Part shown: positions 45,318 to 58,768 of the stretch, piece by piece | Position numbering within the stretch: the stretch's first letter is position 1 | Layout: the number at the start of each line of letters is the position of its first letter | DNA from: Membranipora membranacea | Lineage: Eukaryota > Bryozoa > Gymnolaemata > Cheilostomatida > Membraniporidae | NCBI GenBank assembly: GCA_914767715.1 | Contig: OU612066.1 | Span: 34,510,283-34,570,282 of the forward strand | DNA length: 60,000 nucleotides | Direction: 5' to 3' | The notes under the pieces: model-generated | The model's database searches: none | The model's input: only the letters and a program-made list of their open reading frames with translations | What the model was told of the DNA's origin: nothing | Position numbers and translations under genes: made by a program

Positions 45318-47955
45318 CGGCTAGACCTCAAGAGACACCAGGGTCAGTGAAAAGTCAAGAACTTTGATTGATCACATCTATGTTTCAAATCCGCAACAGT
45401 TTTATGACACTAAAGTTATAAATTATTCACTGAGTGATCATTTCCTTATTTGTACATCAAGAATTCTAGGAAAGGGATTTAGAGTACCTAGAGAGAGGAC
45501 AAAGATCACATACAATGATTATAGTCATTTCTTTTTGGTAATATTGACTGGAAAGAAATTTTGATGGAAAATGATCCGGACATGATGTTAAACAGTTTCA
45601 GTAAAAGTTTCATGGAACTTGTCAACCAACTAGTTAAAGTAAAATCCAGATTTGTTAAGTCAAAAATCCTCCCAGTATGGATGGATGATGAAGTGAGAAG
45701 GAAGAGGAAGTTGCGGGATACATTCAAATCAGACAAGGATTGGGTTAACTATCGTATCAAAAGAAATCTAGTGACAAACATGATCCATAAGAAAATGAAA
45801 TTGCACATGGAGGACCTAGTCAAGAATAGTGACTCACATAATACAAAACCGTTATGGGATGCTTTGAACACATTTGACACCATCAGGCTGTATCAAATAC
45901 ATGTCTAGTATCTCAAACAATAAATCTGCTGGTTCTGAAAATATCTCAGTGAAAATACTGAGAAAACATTCCCCTATATTGTTGACATCCTTACTGACAT
46001 GATAAATAGATGTTTGGTTGAAAGAGATTTCCCAAAAGAATGGAAATCAGCTAGAGTCACACCTATTTATAAAGGTGGTGATAGAAATGTTCCATCCAAC
46101 TTTCGACCAATCTCAGTTTTACCAATTTTATCCAAAATCGTTTAGAAACACATCAATATTCACCTTCAGACATTTATTTAGAATAAAATCCTATACAATT
46201 TACAGTCAGGTTTCAGAAAAGGTTTCTCTTGCGCAGATGCTATGCATAAGATATTTAGCGATTGTCTAGACTATAAATCTCAAGGATATTACATTTCTAT
46301 TATATTTCTGGACTTTAAAAAAGCGTTTGATTGTGTTGATCATGCTATACTTCTTCAGAAATTGTCTAGATATGGCATAACTGGATCATCCCATAAACTG
46401 CTAGCTTCTTTTTTTAAATGATAGAAAACAATATGTAACATTCAACCAGTTAAATTCCACACTACTACCTATTCGGAAAGGGGTCCCTCAAGGCTCAATC
46501 ATTGCCCCAACATTATTTTCTATATTCATCAATGATCTTTTAAACTTACATCTTTTCTCTACTGTCTGCTTACGCTGATGATACTACTTTTATCGCCAAA
46601 AGCCACAACATTTATCAGTTAGAGAGATCTTGCAATATTGATCTCAGTGAGATAAACCAATGGTGTAAGTCAAACAAAATGGTGATCAACACATAAAAAT
46701 CACACTATCTTCTTTGTAATGCATCACCCAACACAAAATTTTCATTATCAATTTCTGGATCTGAACTTGAGAGTCAATCCAAAAATAAACTCCTTGGCTA
46801 TATGATACAAGACACACTTTCATGGACTGATCATGTTGAATATATTTCACAAAATCTAAAGGCTAATCTTGCACTTTTTCAGCTATGCAGATTTTGCATT
46901 GGAAGGAAAGCGGCGATGACCTTTTACCACCATTTCATTTTCTGTTCTCTAATCTATGGTATTCATATTTACTATAACTTAGCCCCTGCTCACATAAAAA
47001 ATCCGATATTTTTACTACAGAAGCGGGCTTTTAGGCTTATCGCCTTTGTTCATTTCATTCCAAAGCATCTGATATCAACACAGGATCTTTCGAGATCATT
47101 AAATCTTCTTCCCTTACCACAGCTAGCCAGTTATTTCTCTGCCACTCAGTGAATGAAATGCGATTTTTCTCCCGTATTAAGACTGAGCATTGCAATAGAT
47201 GTCTTTCCCTTTGGCATCACATTTAGCAACGAAATGAAATTGAGACTTATTCCCAATTGGTGGTTATTGAACTCAGCGTCCAAGAGTATATAAGCATTGT
47301 TCAATGGATTTTGAGTGACTTGCACGGTACGAGTAGAATAAGATTTTGGTATTGGCGCAGCCCTAAAATCAGGAAAAATCAAAATTTAGTCTTAAGAGAT
47401 GTTTTCCATAGTTTGTCCATAATTCAAAAAAGTCACATTCAAGAGTAAGTAGCTGAGAAGATTTGGTCAAAAGTCGGTGTGCCTAGCTGAAGCAGGACTG
47501 GAAATATTGGAAAGAAAAAAATCATATATTTATGTTAACCATTGGCAATGATAGCGTTTTAATTCACTGTGCATTTATGGCTATAAAATGCTCAATATGT
47601 TGGCTCCCGATTATATATGTGAGCAGTTTATATCCAATACTCATTGTTTTCAGATGTGAGACACGCATAATTTGAAACCTCCATCGAACAATTTTCTCTG
47701 CAATCTTTCTATAATTTTCAATAGCCTTCCGCAACATATCAGGTCGGCTAAAAATTTAAAGTCATTCCGAAAATATGCATTTATGTATTTCATGTCTAAG
47801 ACATAACCATTTTCATTGTTAGTCTTCATCTTCCATATCGCTTTGTTATTCATTTATTCCATATTTATTTATTTTATGTTTTATCTTGGCACAATAGGAA
47901 GAACATCATTTTAATGATGAAGATTGCTTGTCAATAAACGTTTAAAAAAAAAAGG
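45318..47955 (+). mobile_element. Degenerate LINE (L2/CR1-like) with poly-A tail
   Basis: Broken frames give, in order, the end of an apurinic-type endonuclease (SRTLIDHIYVSN, LSDHFLIC at 45350-45460), a linker (MIHKKMKLHMEDL) and reverse transcriptase motifs. These are ARVTPIYKGGDRNVPSNFRP (46053-46115), IIFLDFKKAFDCVDHAILL (46300-46360), RKGVPQGSIIAPTLF (46480-46515) and SLLTLMILLLLS-frame YADDT at about 46570-46590. A C-terminal thumb-like region follows (46800-47150). A poly-A run sits at 47942-47955. Frameshifts and stops between motifs mean it is inactive. Most of the endonuclease and any ORF1 are missing or unrecognised. Confidence 0.85.
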
Positions 47956-50900
47956 GAAAAAAAGGCGCTGAATAAGTGTCGTTTTATCCTTCAAACAAAG
48001 AAGTAGGAGGGAATGACTCATGGCCACATAGTTCCACTTTTTTGGGTGCCTGGACTGGAGCGCAGTTTGCTGAGTTAACATTAAAACAAGGAAAGAGTCC
48101 TGGTTGCTATTTTTTATTTCTTTTTGATCTCACTGAGCATTATGACTATGTCGAGCTTCACCACCATCCAGGTTTTGACAATGAAACGACTTTTTAATAT
48201 TTGTGCTCAAGACCATAAGAAAACTTTCTTCTAGCTGTGATGTGAAACACAGCAATCGAATATTCCGTAGATGTTAGTAAAACAAAATTATGTATCTATC
48301 ACACGCATACACCCTATTTCCATGAATCAACCTTAGCGAATTCCTGGGCTCTGCATCAATGGGAATGCCTCCAAGTAAGCGCTGAGCCCAAATGTCCAGT
48401 TCGCGCCTACACTCCATGCAAGCTGGTGCGGCCAAGTTGTTATCATCAAAGGCACAGATTGAAAGGCCCGGGCAAAACCCAAATAATACAAGATAAAATA
48501 ATGTTTGATTCAACCCAGCTAGTAATGGGGAAGGCGATCGCGGCTGGTTGCCTTCCCACTAAGAGTTGACTGCATGAGTAGGCAGACACCTCGTGGTTCT
48601 AAACACTCTATTTTCTGCATGTCATAATCATAGTAATGTCTGGTTTGTGTCTGTCCCTTCCAATCTTCCTGGTCTGGCCTGAGTCTCAATTATCTCTGTC
48701 CTGACAAGCTGCTATTTAACTTATAGAATGCGAACAGAGACCCTCATTTAACTGGCGCTCAACCTAATATGCTCATTCTTGTTTCGTCAATATGTGGCTA
48801 GGTCTGCATTTTGTTGTGTCAGGAGTTGTCCTTAACATAGGGGGCGCTTAACAGATGTGACCATAAATTTGCACTTTTTTATATAAGCTAACATTGGAGC
48901 AGATCACACTTTTTGGTCTGGCAGCCAGGGAAAATAAGATTGAAACAAAATGAGCGAAATTACATAAGCGGATTATGCTGGCTCACTTTATGGTACAGAA
49001 GTTGACTGCGAATATAGTTTGATATTTAGCATATTACATAACATAATAGATATATAATTAGACAAAGAGAAATAATAATATTCAAGCCTTCAATTTCAAA
49101 TATTATATAAATCCAACCAAAATATATATAATGTTGTTGTAATACAAAACGATTCTATATTCAATACAATAACTTAATATACATATGGAATTCTTTTGTA
49201 AAAATAATTTAGCTGCATATTTCAGGACACCTCTCTTTCTAACATTGAATTTCATTGTGATTGATCAGGTTTTTTTATTTTAATACATTATTATTTAATT
49301 TAAATTGAATTAAAAATCATGATTTTTGGATACTTTTTCATTTCAGCATAATTTTTGGATTACCGAATATGTAGATCAATTGTAGTTAGCTGAAACCAAA
49401 GAGTTCTTACAGCAAGAGGTCTCAATCGGCTTCCTTTATGGCTTATATAAAACTTTGCAAAAGTATGTTCTCATCTGTGAATAATCAAGGGAGATTACTC
49501 AGAAAAACATAACCCCAAGAAATTAATGAGATAAGGGGCTGCGGAGCAAAGGCTAATTTGAAAATGAGCAGTATTTATTTGTTTCCAAAAATTCTTCACT
49601 GGCATAATTATTTCTTCATTGCTCTCAAATATCTTCTCTTCACAAGCATTGTTTGAAATATGGCATTACTAGCATTCACCGGTATGTTTATACCTCGTCA
49701 ATATCTTGCTCTTATATTATCCCTAAATTCATCAAGAAAAATCATTGATATACTGGTCTGACATAACTCTACAGGATAAAAGGATACAGGAACCTTTGAA
49801 TGCACCGATATTGGCTACTCAAGTCCCAACTTCTAAAACCTTGTCTTATCATGAAACAAGTTTGATCACATTTGCCTGCAGTCCTGGTGAGGTGCAGGCA
49901 AAGGCTCAAACCCTGAATGAGGCAAATTGGATCAATTGATACAGTCTTATCATGGTCATCATGTGCACTTCTAAGGAACCGGTGCTCACGGTCAACATGT
50001 AGTGTAAGAATGCGGTTAGATCTGATGATTGTAAATGTCAACTGACCGATATTCGCTAGTTAATTAATTAATAGTCATGTTAATCAATCTCATATTAGCC
50101 TTTGGATTATGCTCTCCAGGGGCCATACATTAACAGAATTCACTGACCGTGCATAAAAGGATGCCATAAACAATCTATGTGTTTTTGATCTTTAACACAA
50201 TTTACCGGTTTTTCTGTTTGTCAAGAGTGGCACTTATGTCTTGGAGACCTAGTGGTCTACGTAGAATGCAAACTGCTGATACACGCCGCTGACTAGGAGT
50301 CGTTCCATCTTTGACATAACCACGCTTGTATTAGAGAGCTATGGTTGCTTGATCTAGAAATATTGCTAATAACATTTCTGCTGTGATAGATAAGAACTTG
50401 ATGGCTAATGAAAGTTTACTATGAAATCCTGAATTGGATTTATGAGTTTATCCCTTGGCTTAATTGAGACTGGATTAGCGTTAGATTTTGGGCGATAACA
50501 AACGTCACATATAATTGTGAAAGTGGAAGTGCTCGAAAATGTAAGTTTTGGTGGGAAGGGACGGAAGGCTCACACACCTAATAGTCACTGTAGGTTACAC
50601 CATGTTTCATGTTCAAATCCTCCTTGTTTTGAAATTATAACAAAGGAAGGGAACCTGACCTATTTTTGAGAGTATAGTCAACGTGGCACCATCCTTCTAA
50701 GACACAGCTGAAGGTCACATGTGCTGCCTGTGCTGCCTGAATGCTGTCATGATATAACAGCTGCAACTATAGCTATGTGACATTGGCAGAACAATGACAA
50801 AGCTATACATCAATATTTTTCATTAGTTTTCAACACATTTCATTTAAAGTGCACTTTGTTTTAAAATTGCATCTTTCACACCTGAGATCATTGTACCTTT

Positions 50901-51353
50901 TATAAATTAGTTTCATTCATTCTAGATTACTCAGAAAGATAAATATACACGACAGCAGGAACTATGCTACCTTCCGGCAGCTGTAGCTTCAGTGTCACCA
51001 CCCTACAGCATTGAGCATATACTTTGTCTATATACATCGGCCTGTATGAGACTGAGTAGGCTCGACAGAAAACTTAGTCATAAATATCCGCCAAGCTAAT
51101 GCATTTTGGTGTTTCCATCTCCGGTCAGAAAAAACACTTAAACTCTCCGTGGAATACATTTCCTCTCTTTAGAAAGTGCCGATACACATCCATTGTCAAA
51201 GTCGATAGATTTTCAATTCTCAATTACCACTGCTGGGTATGAAAAATAAAAATAAAATGAGAGGCAAAGGAATGGAAGATAATTTATAGACACAAGAGTA
51301 TGCTTGCATCCTTGTGATGATGGCACTGTTTTGCTCATGCCCATCACCAGCAT

Positions 51354-51668
51354 ATATGGGCGATCTCTATGACTGGACTCTCTGACACTTAAAACAAAAT
51401 TAAATACTATAAGTAGTTGTTATATTCAAGTGTCAGCATTCAGACTGGCATGGTCAAATTGCCTGTTACACTAACAAACAGCACCCAGCTACTTGAACAC
51501 TTAAGATTTGTATATGGGTGATCTCTATGACTGGACTCTCTGACACTTAAAACAAAATTAAATCCGGTATTTTTGACAGCACTTTTATTCAAGCGCCAGT
51601 GTTTAGACTGGCATGGTCAAATTGCATGTCAAGCTGACAAACATCTTCTTAAACTGTTAAGATTTTTA
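51354..51668. repeat. Tandem duplication, two 157-bp units
   Basis: Both units begin TATATGGG(C/T)GATCTCTATG and share CTGACACTTAAAACAAAATT and GACTGGCATGGTCAAATTGC. The first about 47 bases are almost identical and later parts have diverged. Confidence 0.85.
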
Positions 51669-54276
51669 AGCAACTGGACGTATCACGTGCAGCAATCCTT
51701 GGCTCAAATGATTTTGCATAATGGAGAGATATTTTGTAACACAATAATTCCCTGTGCTTTGCCTGGCTAAGTAAGATTAATCGTTTGCTTAAAGTTAAAA
51801 AAAAATATTTCGGCAACAATCGACTTTTAAATAATATTTTGCTGGTTATCGAGAACATCCACCCTCTTGCCAGCAGGTCGTGTGGGATGTGACATTGTAC
51901 AGTGAGGCCCAGATTTAGTGAAGGGAAGTCATATTTGAATATATCCAGTTAGCTATCCAAATAAAATAAGCTCCTTGACTTTAGGCTTTATTGCCGATAC
52001 CCTGATTCACTGATATATATTCATGGATTAGGGGAACATATCTGACCCTGAACAAGCAAATGGCTATTTATGTATAATTATGATTGTTGAAAACAATTTT
52101 CATCTTAGATTGGTCAACAAGTTCAGTGATGCTACAGCCGACCCCTTGTAAACATTTGCCAAGTAGTTCCTGGGACGTTAGTCAATGCATAATGTTAAAG
52201 CTGTCAGTATTTTAGCTAGATACAATTACTGACACAAAGTTATATTTTGATGAAATTTCTCCACAAATAGTCGTACTGAGTATTTTACCACTAAACCATG
52301 GGTTCATATCAATGCTAATTTTTTAGGTGTGATCCCTTATTTTTCAATATGCCTAAGTATTGACATAAACCCGATCATCAAAACACCTGCATTAAACCTT
52401 CCCACTCAGATTTACCGTCGCTGTGAGAGTACTTGAACTTGCACTGGCTCAAAAGTACTCGCGGTCTAAATGCTTTTTATTGTTGGTGAAACTGCAGGTC
52501 ATTTTAAAGTGTTTACAAAAACAGCATTAAATCTTGACTTGACTTTATTTATAACTGCGATATAGATAATCAATTGCAGCAGTCTTACAGGCCATCCATG
52601 ACAGTTGGTCTTATTTATTCTGAAATCGTTAGAGCAAACATTCAGCTGTCATAGATTTGCGGCTAGTTGCCTGATTAAAAAAAAAATAACAGATTGGTAT
52701 ATGCCCTTGTGTTGCTGCCAGACTAGCGTCTTCCTATGGGACAAAATTACGTATTTAAATTAAAATTCGCAGGGACCCAGAGTTGGCGCTGAAGCTGGAA
52801 TGGTTTTGGAGAAGCAAGGAACAAAGGTATCTGTTTCTCAGAAGAAGCGAAGTCGGAAATAAGCCTTTAATACCTGTAATTAAAACTGTGGCTTTGATGT
52901 ACAAACTGAAATTCTTGCAAGTTTAATCAACCAAATTGTGATATTTTGTTTAACTTTTAAGTGTTATGGATGCATTCACGAACAGATTCGATGCAAAAGT
53001 TAAATCAACCAGGCTGTCTTGTCTTATCATACTTTATACTTTATACTTTATTGATTTAATTTGTTTTATCAACTCAAGTGCTAGGAACCAAATCAATTAC
53101 GGATAAACACGTCATAAATATTTTCCGCCCTATCATTCATGAATATAGATTGAGCAAATTTAATTTATTAGCCAAACTGTTGAACCCCTAAGATGATGAA
53201 GGATGCTATTTTACGCTGCTGTGCTGTCTCTATTCATCTCATGCAATCAATCTAGCCTAAGTGAGTATTAGTCTTGATGGATATCAAATTCTATTATTAT
53301 CAGAGCATCGATTAAATAATAGACTTGCGACTAAATAATAGACTTTCAATGAAATCTGTAACAGCTTTGTTTGTTTAGACTTTTCCTTGTGCTTTTGTGT
53401 AATAGGCATAACTTAGTTTATTGTTCTGAGCTTGATTAAAAAACAAAAATACATTTTGATGTTGCAGCCGCAATTCCATATTTATTTGCAGCTTGCCCCT
53501 GGGATAGCTCAAACATCTAGGAATATATCGGCTGCCTAACTTAACTCTTGGTAAGTGAAAATACCTAAGTTTCTCATCCAATATCACTAGACCTTGCCTT
53601 TAGCTATCTTTACACAAAGGCAGCGGGCCTTGTACAGTTTCTTGATTTTAAAGTCACCATAAGAATGTACACAGATACAAGGTTGATCTGTAAATTTTTT
53701 TTGTTTTTATGTGGAAAAAGCTTAATCCATCGGGTAGCAGTTTTAAAGCATATCAGCTTTTTCACACATTTACTACCACTGACATCAGGTGTGTTTAGAG
53801 TTGGTGGACCTTCATCCTAATCAGCAAGGGGTTGACTGGGGACCTGTGGATAGCTCAAGAGCGGGGGGGGGGGGAGGGGTCAGTCTGTATAACCAGGCAT
53901 AGTAAACACGGCTGGGTTCTGTGATAGGCAAGAGTCAATCATCAAAACTCTTCATGAATCCTTCACGGCAGTGGTTGGCCAGTATCCGCCTGAATAATTC
54001 GGATATTTTAAAATGCAAAAATCTTTATTCATGGCTTCAAATATGTAGAAATAACACAGAATTGTGCCTTTTGAACAAAATCTACCTATGTAGAGTGTCA
54101 TCTCCAACTGCAATGAAATATGACAGAGAGTATTGGGATATACTGCTCTCATTGTGGTGCTTGCTTGTTACACTGAAGATATATCTCCTGATAGAGGACA
54201 ACCTTGCTAATGTTCCTAATATAAGGTCAACAAGTTATTTTTAATTAGCTTTAATTATAAACTTTTAGAAAACCTC

Positions 54277-54298
54277 AATAAATAAATAAATAAATAAG
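54277..54298. repeat. AATA microsatellite
   Basis: About five AATA units, consistent with a simple repeat or a retroelement tail. Confidence 0.8.
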
Positions 54299-55277
54299 CC
54301 TATTTTTCCTCAGTAGAAATACCAATACTGCAAATACCGCTAAGCTGATCATACCCTGGACGTATTAGAATGACGAGTTTAGAAACACCAACCTCTGTTT
54401 AGATATTTAGAGCAACTAGCCCAGCTAGACTACCCCAGTTAGGCTGATTGCAGATTGTCGAGTAACGGCGGCTTGTTCCAATAAATCAGTGGACAGTAAC
54501 CTCGTTAATTCTGTCGTCATTAATTTTCTTGATTGGAAAATTAGCTGTTGAGCAGTCATCAACCTAATCTTGACATCTTCTATCAATTATGATGAGAGTT
54601 CTACTTGACTAAAGGCTGTATGTATCAGGAAGGTGTTTGCATTGTTACTTCCTAAGACTTCCAATAACAAGAGTGTGTTTGACACCTTGCGGAAGTTAGA
54701 TATAAATGAGAACGGTGAACTCAGAAATAAAACAACGAAATCCCAAATAGGGTTTTAGTATATAAACAGGTTAGGGATCAAAGGTTTTTTAAGTGTTTGA
54801 ATTTGTAAATGGGAATTATTTTGTCCTGCTGACTTTGGTTGATCGCTGTCCCATTTTTTCATCAAACTATCCATGTCAAAATCATGCTTGTAGTGTTGAT
54901 AACTGGCCCTCGCCCCACCAACTTACAGAGTCGATTTATTTAAGAGAGTCAAATGTGATTGCATCTAGCGCACGGCTATTTTACTTCTTCCGCTCAGTAC
55001 TGTGCTCCATTTAGCTATTTTATTCATTTCTTGTGAACCCACTTCTGACCTTACAATTTTTTGGCAGAGTTTCAGAGGACAACACGACAAGCTAAAATAT
55101 ACAAATTAGCTGGAATTTGGTTGGACATTTGAGAGTCACCTGTGGGAATTCCTGTGCATCGACGGAATCTAATAAACTTGTTATTTTCTTGTTGCAATGA
55201 TTATATCTTTAGATAGAAGACTCTTCACATTCATGTATTTGCAGCTCCTATTGCAGAGTTTGTTTTTTATTTTTCAG

Positions 55278-56568
55278 AGACTCTGGTTGCTAACATTAGG
55301 GTTAACCTAAACTCAGAATTCTTCCGCCAAAGTCTGCCTGATTATCAAGAGAAATGACGTATAACAGTTCACTCCCCGCTGACCCCACAGTGGATTACAA
55401 TAAAACTCTTGTAACAACAACAAACAATACTACATCTTTGCTGACATTTCCAGCAGACACTGATTCAGATGGAAGTAATTTTATGGCTATAGCGGTGACG
55501 ATTATATGTGTTCTTTTCTCGCTTATTACCATCATAGGATTCCTCGGTAACATGTTGGTGATTCTGGTGGTGACGCTTAACCAATCAATGAGGAACTCAA
55601 CCAACCTGTTGGTGCTCAACCTTGCCATAGCTGACTTATCGTTCATTATGATATGCGTGCCATTCACAGCAATCAAGTATTCCACCTCGTTCTGGATATT
55701 TGGAGACATCTGGTGTAGAATATTCAACTACATGACATACGTTTGTCTATGGGCGAGCGTGTACACACTGGTCTTGATGTGCTTAGATCGCCTCTTTGCC
55801 GTAGTTTTCGCTATAAAACTGCCACACATACGTTCTCGGCGCAACGTCACCATTTCTATACTTGTTTTATGGACTGTTGTCTTCCTCGGCAACATCCCTG
55901 CTTGCATGTACCACGGTGTAAGGTCTTATGACTTTGGGGATGAAACAGGGAAATATTGTGGCATGTTAGATCAGGAGATGAGCGAGACGACTGTTAAGCT
56001 GTTTCAGGTTACGCAGTTTGTGTTTGGATTCGCTCTACCTGTCGTAATTATTGCTGTCCTTTATGGCATACTGCTCGCCTTCCTATTGAAACGAGCTGAC
56101 ATGGGAGGAAGCAATGCTGGCAAAGGTTTATCTAAGACCAAGCGCAAGGTCACATCTATGGTTATTCTAATAGTGAGCGTATTCATCATCTGTTGGCTCC
56201 CCATTCAGATTATCTTAGTAATGGGCAGTGTGGGCGTTTATCCACAAACTATCGGCCATGTGGCGTTCCAGATAGCAGCAAACTGCCTAGCATACATGAA
56301 CTCATGTATGAACCCTTTTCTATATACAGTATCATCGGTGACCTTCCGTAAGGCCTTCAAAGACTTCCTGTGTTGTCATACCTGTCCGTGTAAAATTTCT
56401 AGAGCCTCAAAGATTCCCAAGATTAGTAGAAAGAAGTTGAGTTCCGAAAATACACATCTTACGAACATGGAAGTAGAATTGCCTGCCAACGGAGATCACC
56501 TGCAGAATTCTAACAACAAAGAGGAGACTACTCCATTTCTTATGGTAACAAATAACGAACAGAAATGA
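55278..56568 (+). CDS. Class A neuropeptide GPCR, allatostatin-A/galanin receptor-like
   Basis: One coding exon, ATG at 55354 to TGA at 56566-56568, 404 aa. A good acceptor at 55277 (TTATTTTTCAG) suggests a spliced 5' UTR, so the exon is drawn from 55278. Seven hydrophobic segments are present, with Asn66 (GN, TM1), Asp94 (LAIAD, TM2), the Cys121-Cys202 disulfide pair, DRL at 145-147, CWLP at 280-283 and NPFLY at 320-324. NSS, NKT and NTT glycosylation sites lie in the N-terminus, and a Cys cluster at 340-346 is suited to palmitoylation. FICWLPIQIILV and YMNSCMNPFLYT resemble insect allatostatin-A and vertebrate galanin receptors, which bind small neuropeptides and usually couple to Gi/o. The DRL in place of DRY is notable. 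The exact ligand (allatostatin-A/buccalin-like, galanin-like or other) cannot be settled from motifs. AATAAA signals lie at about 56693 and 56894. Confidence 0.9.
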
Positions 56569-57992
56569 TTCTGCCCTCTTTTTATTTATTATGCCAATGT
56601 CAATCCTTTATAAGAAGTTGCAGCGAGGCGTCAATTGGGTATTGGCAGCTCCATCCATCATGAATATTGTATTACATTGAAGGCTACGCATCAATAAAAT
56701 AATCCCTCTGAGATTTGTAACAGAATTTTTGCTTAAACCTGTGTATAATTACAGGAAGTGTGTTCCCACCTGAGTTATTTTTTCCACAATTGTTGATCAG
56801 CCTCAACTTCAATATTTCCGTCTAACATGTGCATGAATCCCACTTGTTCCGCATTCACACATAGGCTTAACCATTTTTTTTTTTTTCATTCAGTCAATAA
56901 AGGCGATATTTTTATTATCGAAGATGCACAATTCCAAATTTCTCATATTTATTTTTAGTGATCGTAACATTGACCAGAATTATACTTTTTGATATGAGTT
57001 TATTATCAGTAATACACAAATCAAGAAGACAACAGTGACTATCTAAGCTATTCCCATTATTATCATCCATCGAATTGATGATAAAATGATAATAGGTAAG
57101 GTACTGGGTTAACAGCATATCTCATACCACATGATGCGACACTGCAGTCATTTCGCATGGGATTCTAATTAGAATTGGAATCTCCAAGATGGTTATTGTG
57201 AACATAAGAAAGAAACACTGGCTTTGCTATGATTTAATTCCAGCATGACACACATGTTTGTTTCTGGCAAAACACAGAAACTGGTGATGTGGTAGAAGGC
57301 TAAGGTGTGTGTGGTAGTCTAACCAATATTTGGGTAGGGATTGTCAACCCTGAAGCCATTTGCATGTTGATCAGCAGTGGAATTGGAACGATCGAAATGC
57401 GGCCATAATGGATAATTTATCTAGATGATTTCTATACAGTGATATAATGAGCAGCTGTTGAGTCGTCTTTCCTTCATAACGTAGTCGCTTTTGAAAATAA
57501 AATAACTCCTGACATTTCGCTGACAAACTTTTGATTCATTTCTCTAGACTACTCACAAGTTTATTAAAATTGTTGCTCCCTTGATTTTACTAATGCTGAT
57601 ATAGGTGCTTGAGAGGAAGATAAAATAATGCACCATTTTTATAATTAAAGACAGAATAGTACGTTTTGTCACACAAAGTAGAGTGATGAGATTGTCGGTA
57701 ACAATTCTTTTCTTTTTTTACCACAAAAAAACAAGAGTCCCGATAATACGGGAACCAAGATACAAAGACGGCTCAGAAACCGGAGTGAAACTACTTAATC
57801 ATACTTGATTTAGAAATGACCAAGCCTTATTTCTGAATTCTTATATCCCATATTGTCACTACTGATCAGCTTTGTGAAGCAAAATAAGAAAGTAAAAGAA
57901 TGGAATGCAGTGAAGAAAAATTGTTGTCATTGACGATTCACTGATTTTTGCCATTTATATTTCCATGTTTCGAGCCAGAGTTTTCAATCATT
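56569..57992. other. Receptor 3' flank / intergenic
   Basis: Contains likely polyadenylation signals for the receptor gene (AATAAA at about 56693-56698 and 56894-56899). No ORF or repeat of note beyond a T run at about 56874-56886. Confidence 0.5.
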
Positions 57993-58768
57993 TTATGTGT
58001 CCGTGCTTTTGAAACCTTTTACATAATTATATAATCCACTTATCATCATTGAGAACCACATAATATTAAGGACATCCAAAACACTGTGTGCAGCAAAGGG
58101 TAGGACGCGTCCGAATAAGTTCTGTGCTTGATACTTTTCTGTATCGACAACACTCTTCAGCATGTACAGAAGTATTGGTATAGGTAGCATACGGAAGACA
58201 GCACATGATATCACCATCGCAACTCCATTGTAGAAATATATAAGTGTCCTGATCTGTGCAGTACATACCTACAAAACCAAGCAGGGATAAGATCAGATCA
58301 GTTCAGCCATAAAAACTTGGCCGCACAGTTTTTGTCATTAACCAATTAATTAATTAATTAAAATTTATTTATTTATCTTTTTAATAAAACAGACGATCCA
58401 GAAATGCTTGACTTTAGCTTAATGTGGCACTGGTTTTTGAATATTTTAACAAGTTTGGACGATGATAACTTGCAAAGATGGACTTTTGTTAGCTCGAAAA
58501 GCACCAGACCCATGGAGCATTTCAAATAAATATATGCAGGATCCCTGTATAATTTCAAATATGACGAGTCAATGTGCTAGCAAAACAATACACCAGGGCA
58601 ACACCCTTATCAGCCATGTGAAATATGGTGATTTACAATGATATCCAAATTGTGTGAACACAATTACCAATTATAAAATGAGGTAGCTTCATACCTTATA
58701 GTAACAAACAAAGTTGAGCCCTTAGCCATAAAGCGTACCATCGCAAAGTTTTTTATTCCTCCAGTAAC
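57993..58768 (-). CDS. TLC-domain membrane protein, TLCD4/TMEM56-like, last two exons
   Basis: Two minus-strand exons, 58768-58695 and 58248-57993, join in frame (phase 2). They give about 109 aa: NFAMVRFMAKGSTLF, then IYFYNGVAMVISCAVFRMLP, ILLYMLKSVVDTEKY, and LDVLNIMWFSMMISGLYNY, ending at a TAG or similar stop at 57993. The NG...FR...P, a GTE-like DTE and LDVLNxMW pattern matches the C-terminal half of the TLC domain of TLCD4 (TMEM56). Ceramide synthases share the LDVLNIFW pattern but differ elsewhere. Three hydrophobic segments are predicted by eye. Upstream exons were not found in 58769-60000 and probably lie beyond the right edge. TLC proteins act on or sense membrane lipids; the role of this one is unknown. 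Confidence 0.75.

Larger units (their letters stand above)
47956..55277. other. Long intergenic region without recognised genes
   Basis: AT-rich, with only short ORFs lacking family similarity. Visible items are an AT-rich block at 49000-49340, a 157-bp tandem duplication at 51354-51668, ACTTTAT repeats at about 53028-53050, a G run at about 53863, and an AATA run at about 54277-54298. The AATA run may be the tail of a decayed retroelement (weakly ORF-like sequence at 53921-54244). Regulatory DNA for the receptor gene at 55354 may lie here but cannot be pinpointed. Confidence 0.5.

Noticed and set aside
48274-48513. Minus-strand 79-codon ORF with a signal-peptide-like start and CMECRRELDIW, superficially like CIDCIGK of the lysozymes.
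   Set aside because: It opens at TTG rather than ATG, has no following catalytic exon (no ENG...DVGSxSCG or RIHNGG within reach) and no clear donor. Not supported as a fourth lysozyme.
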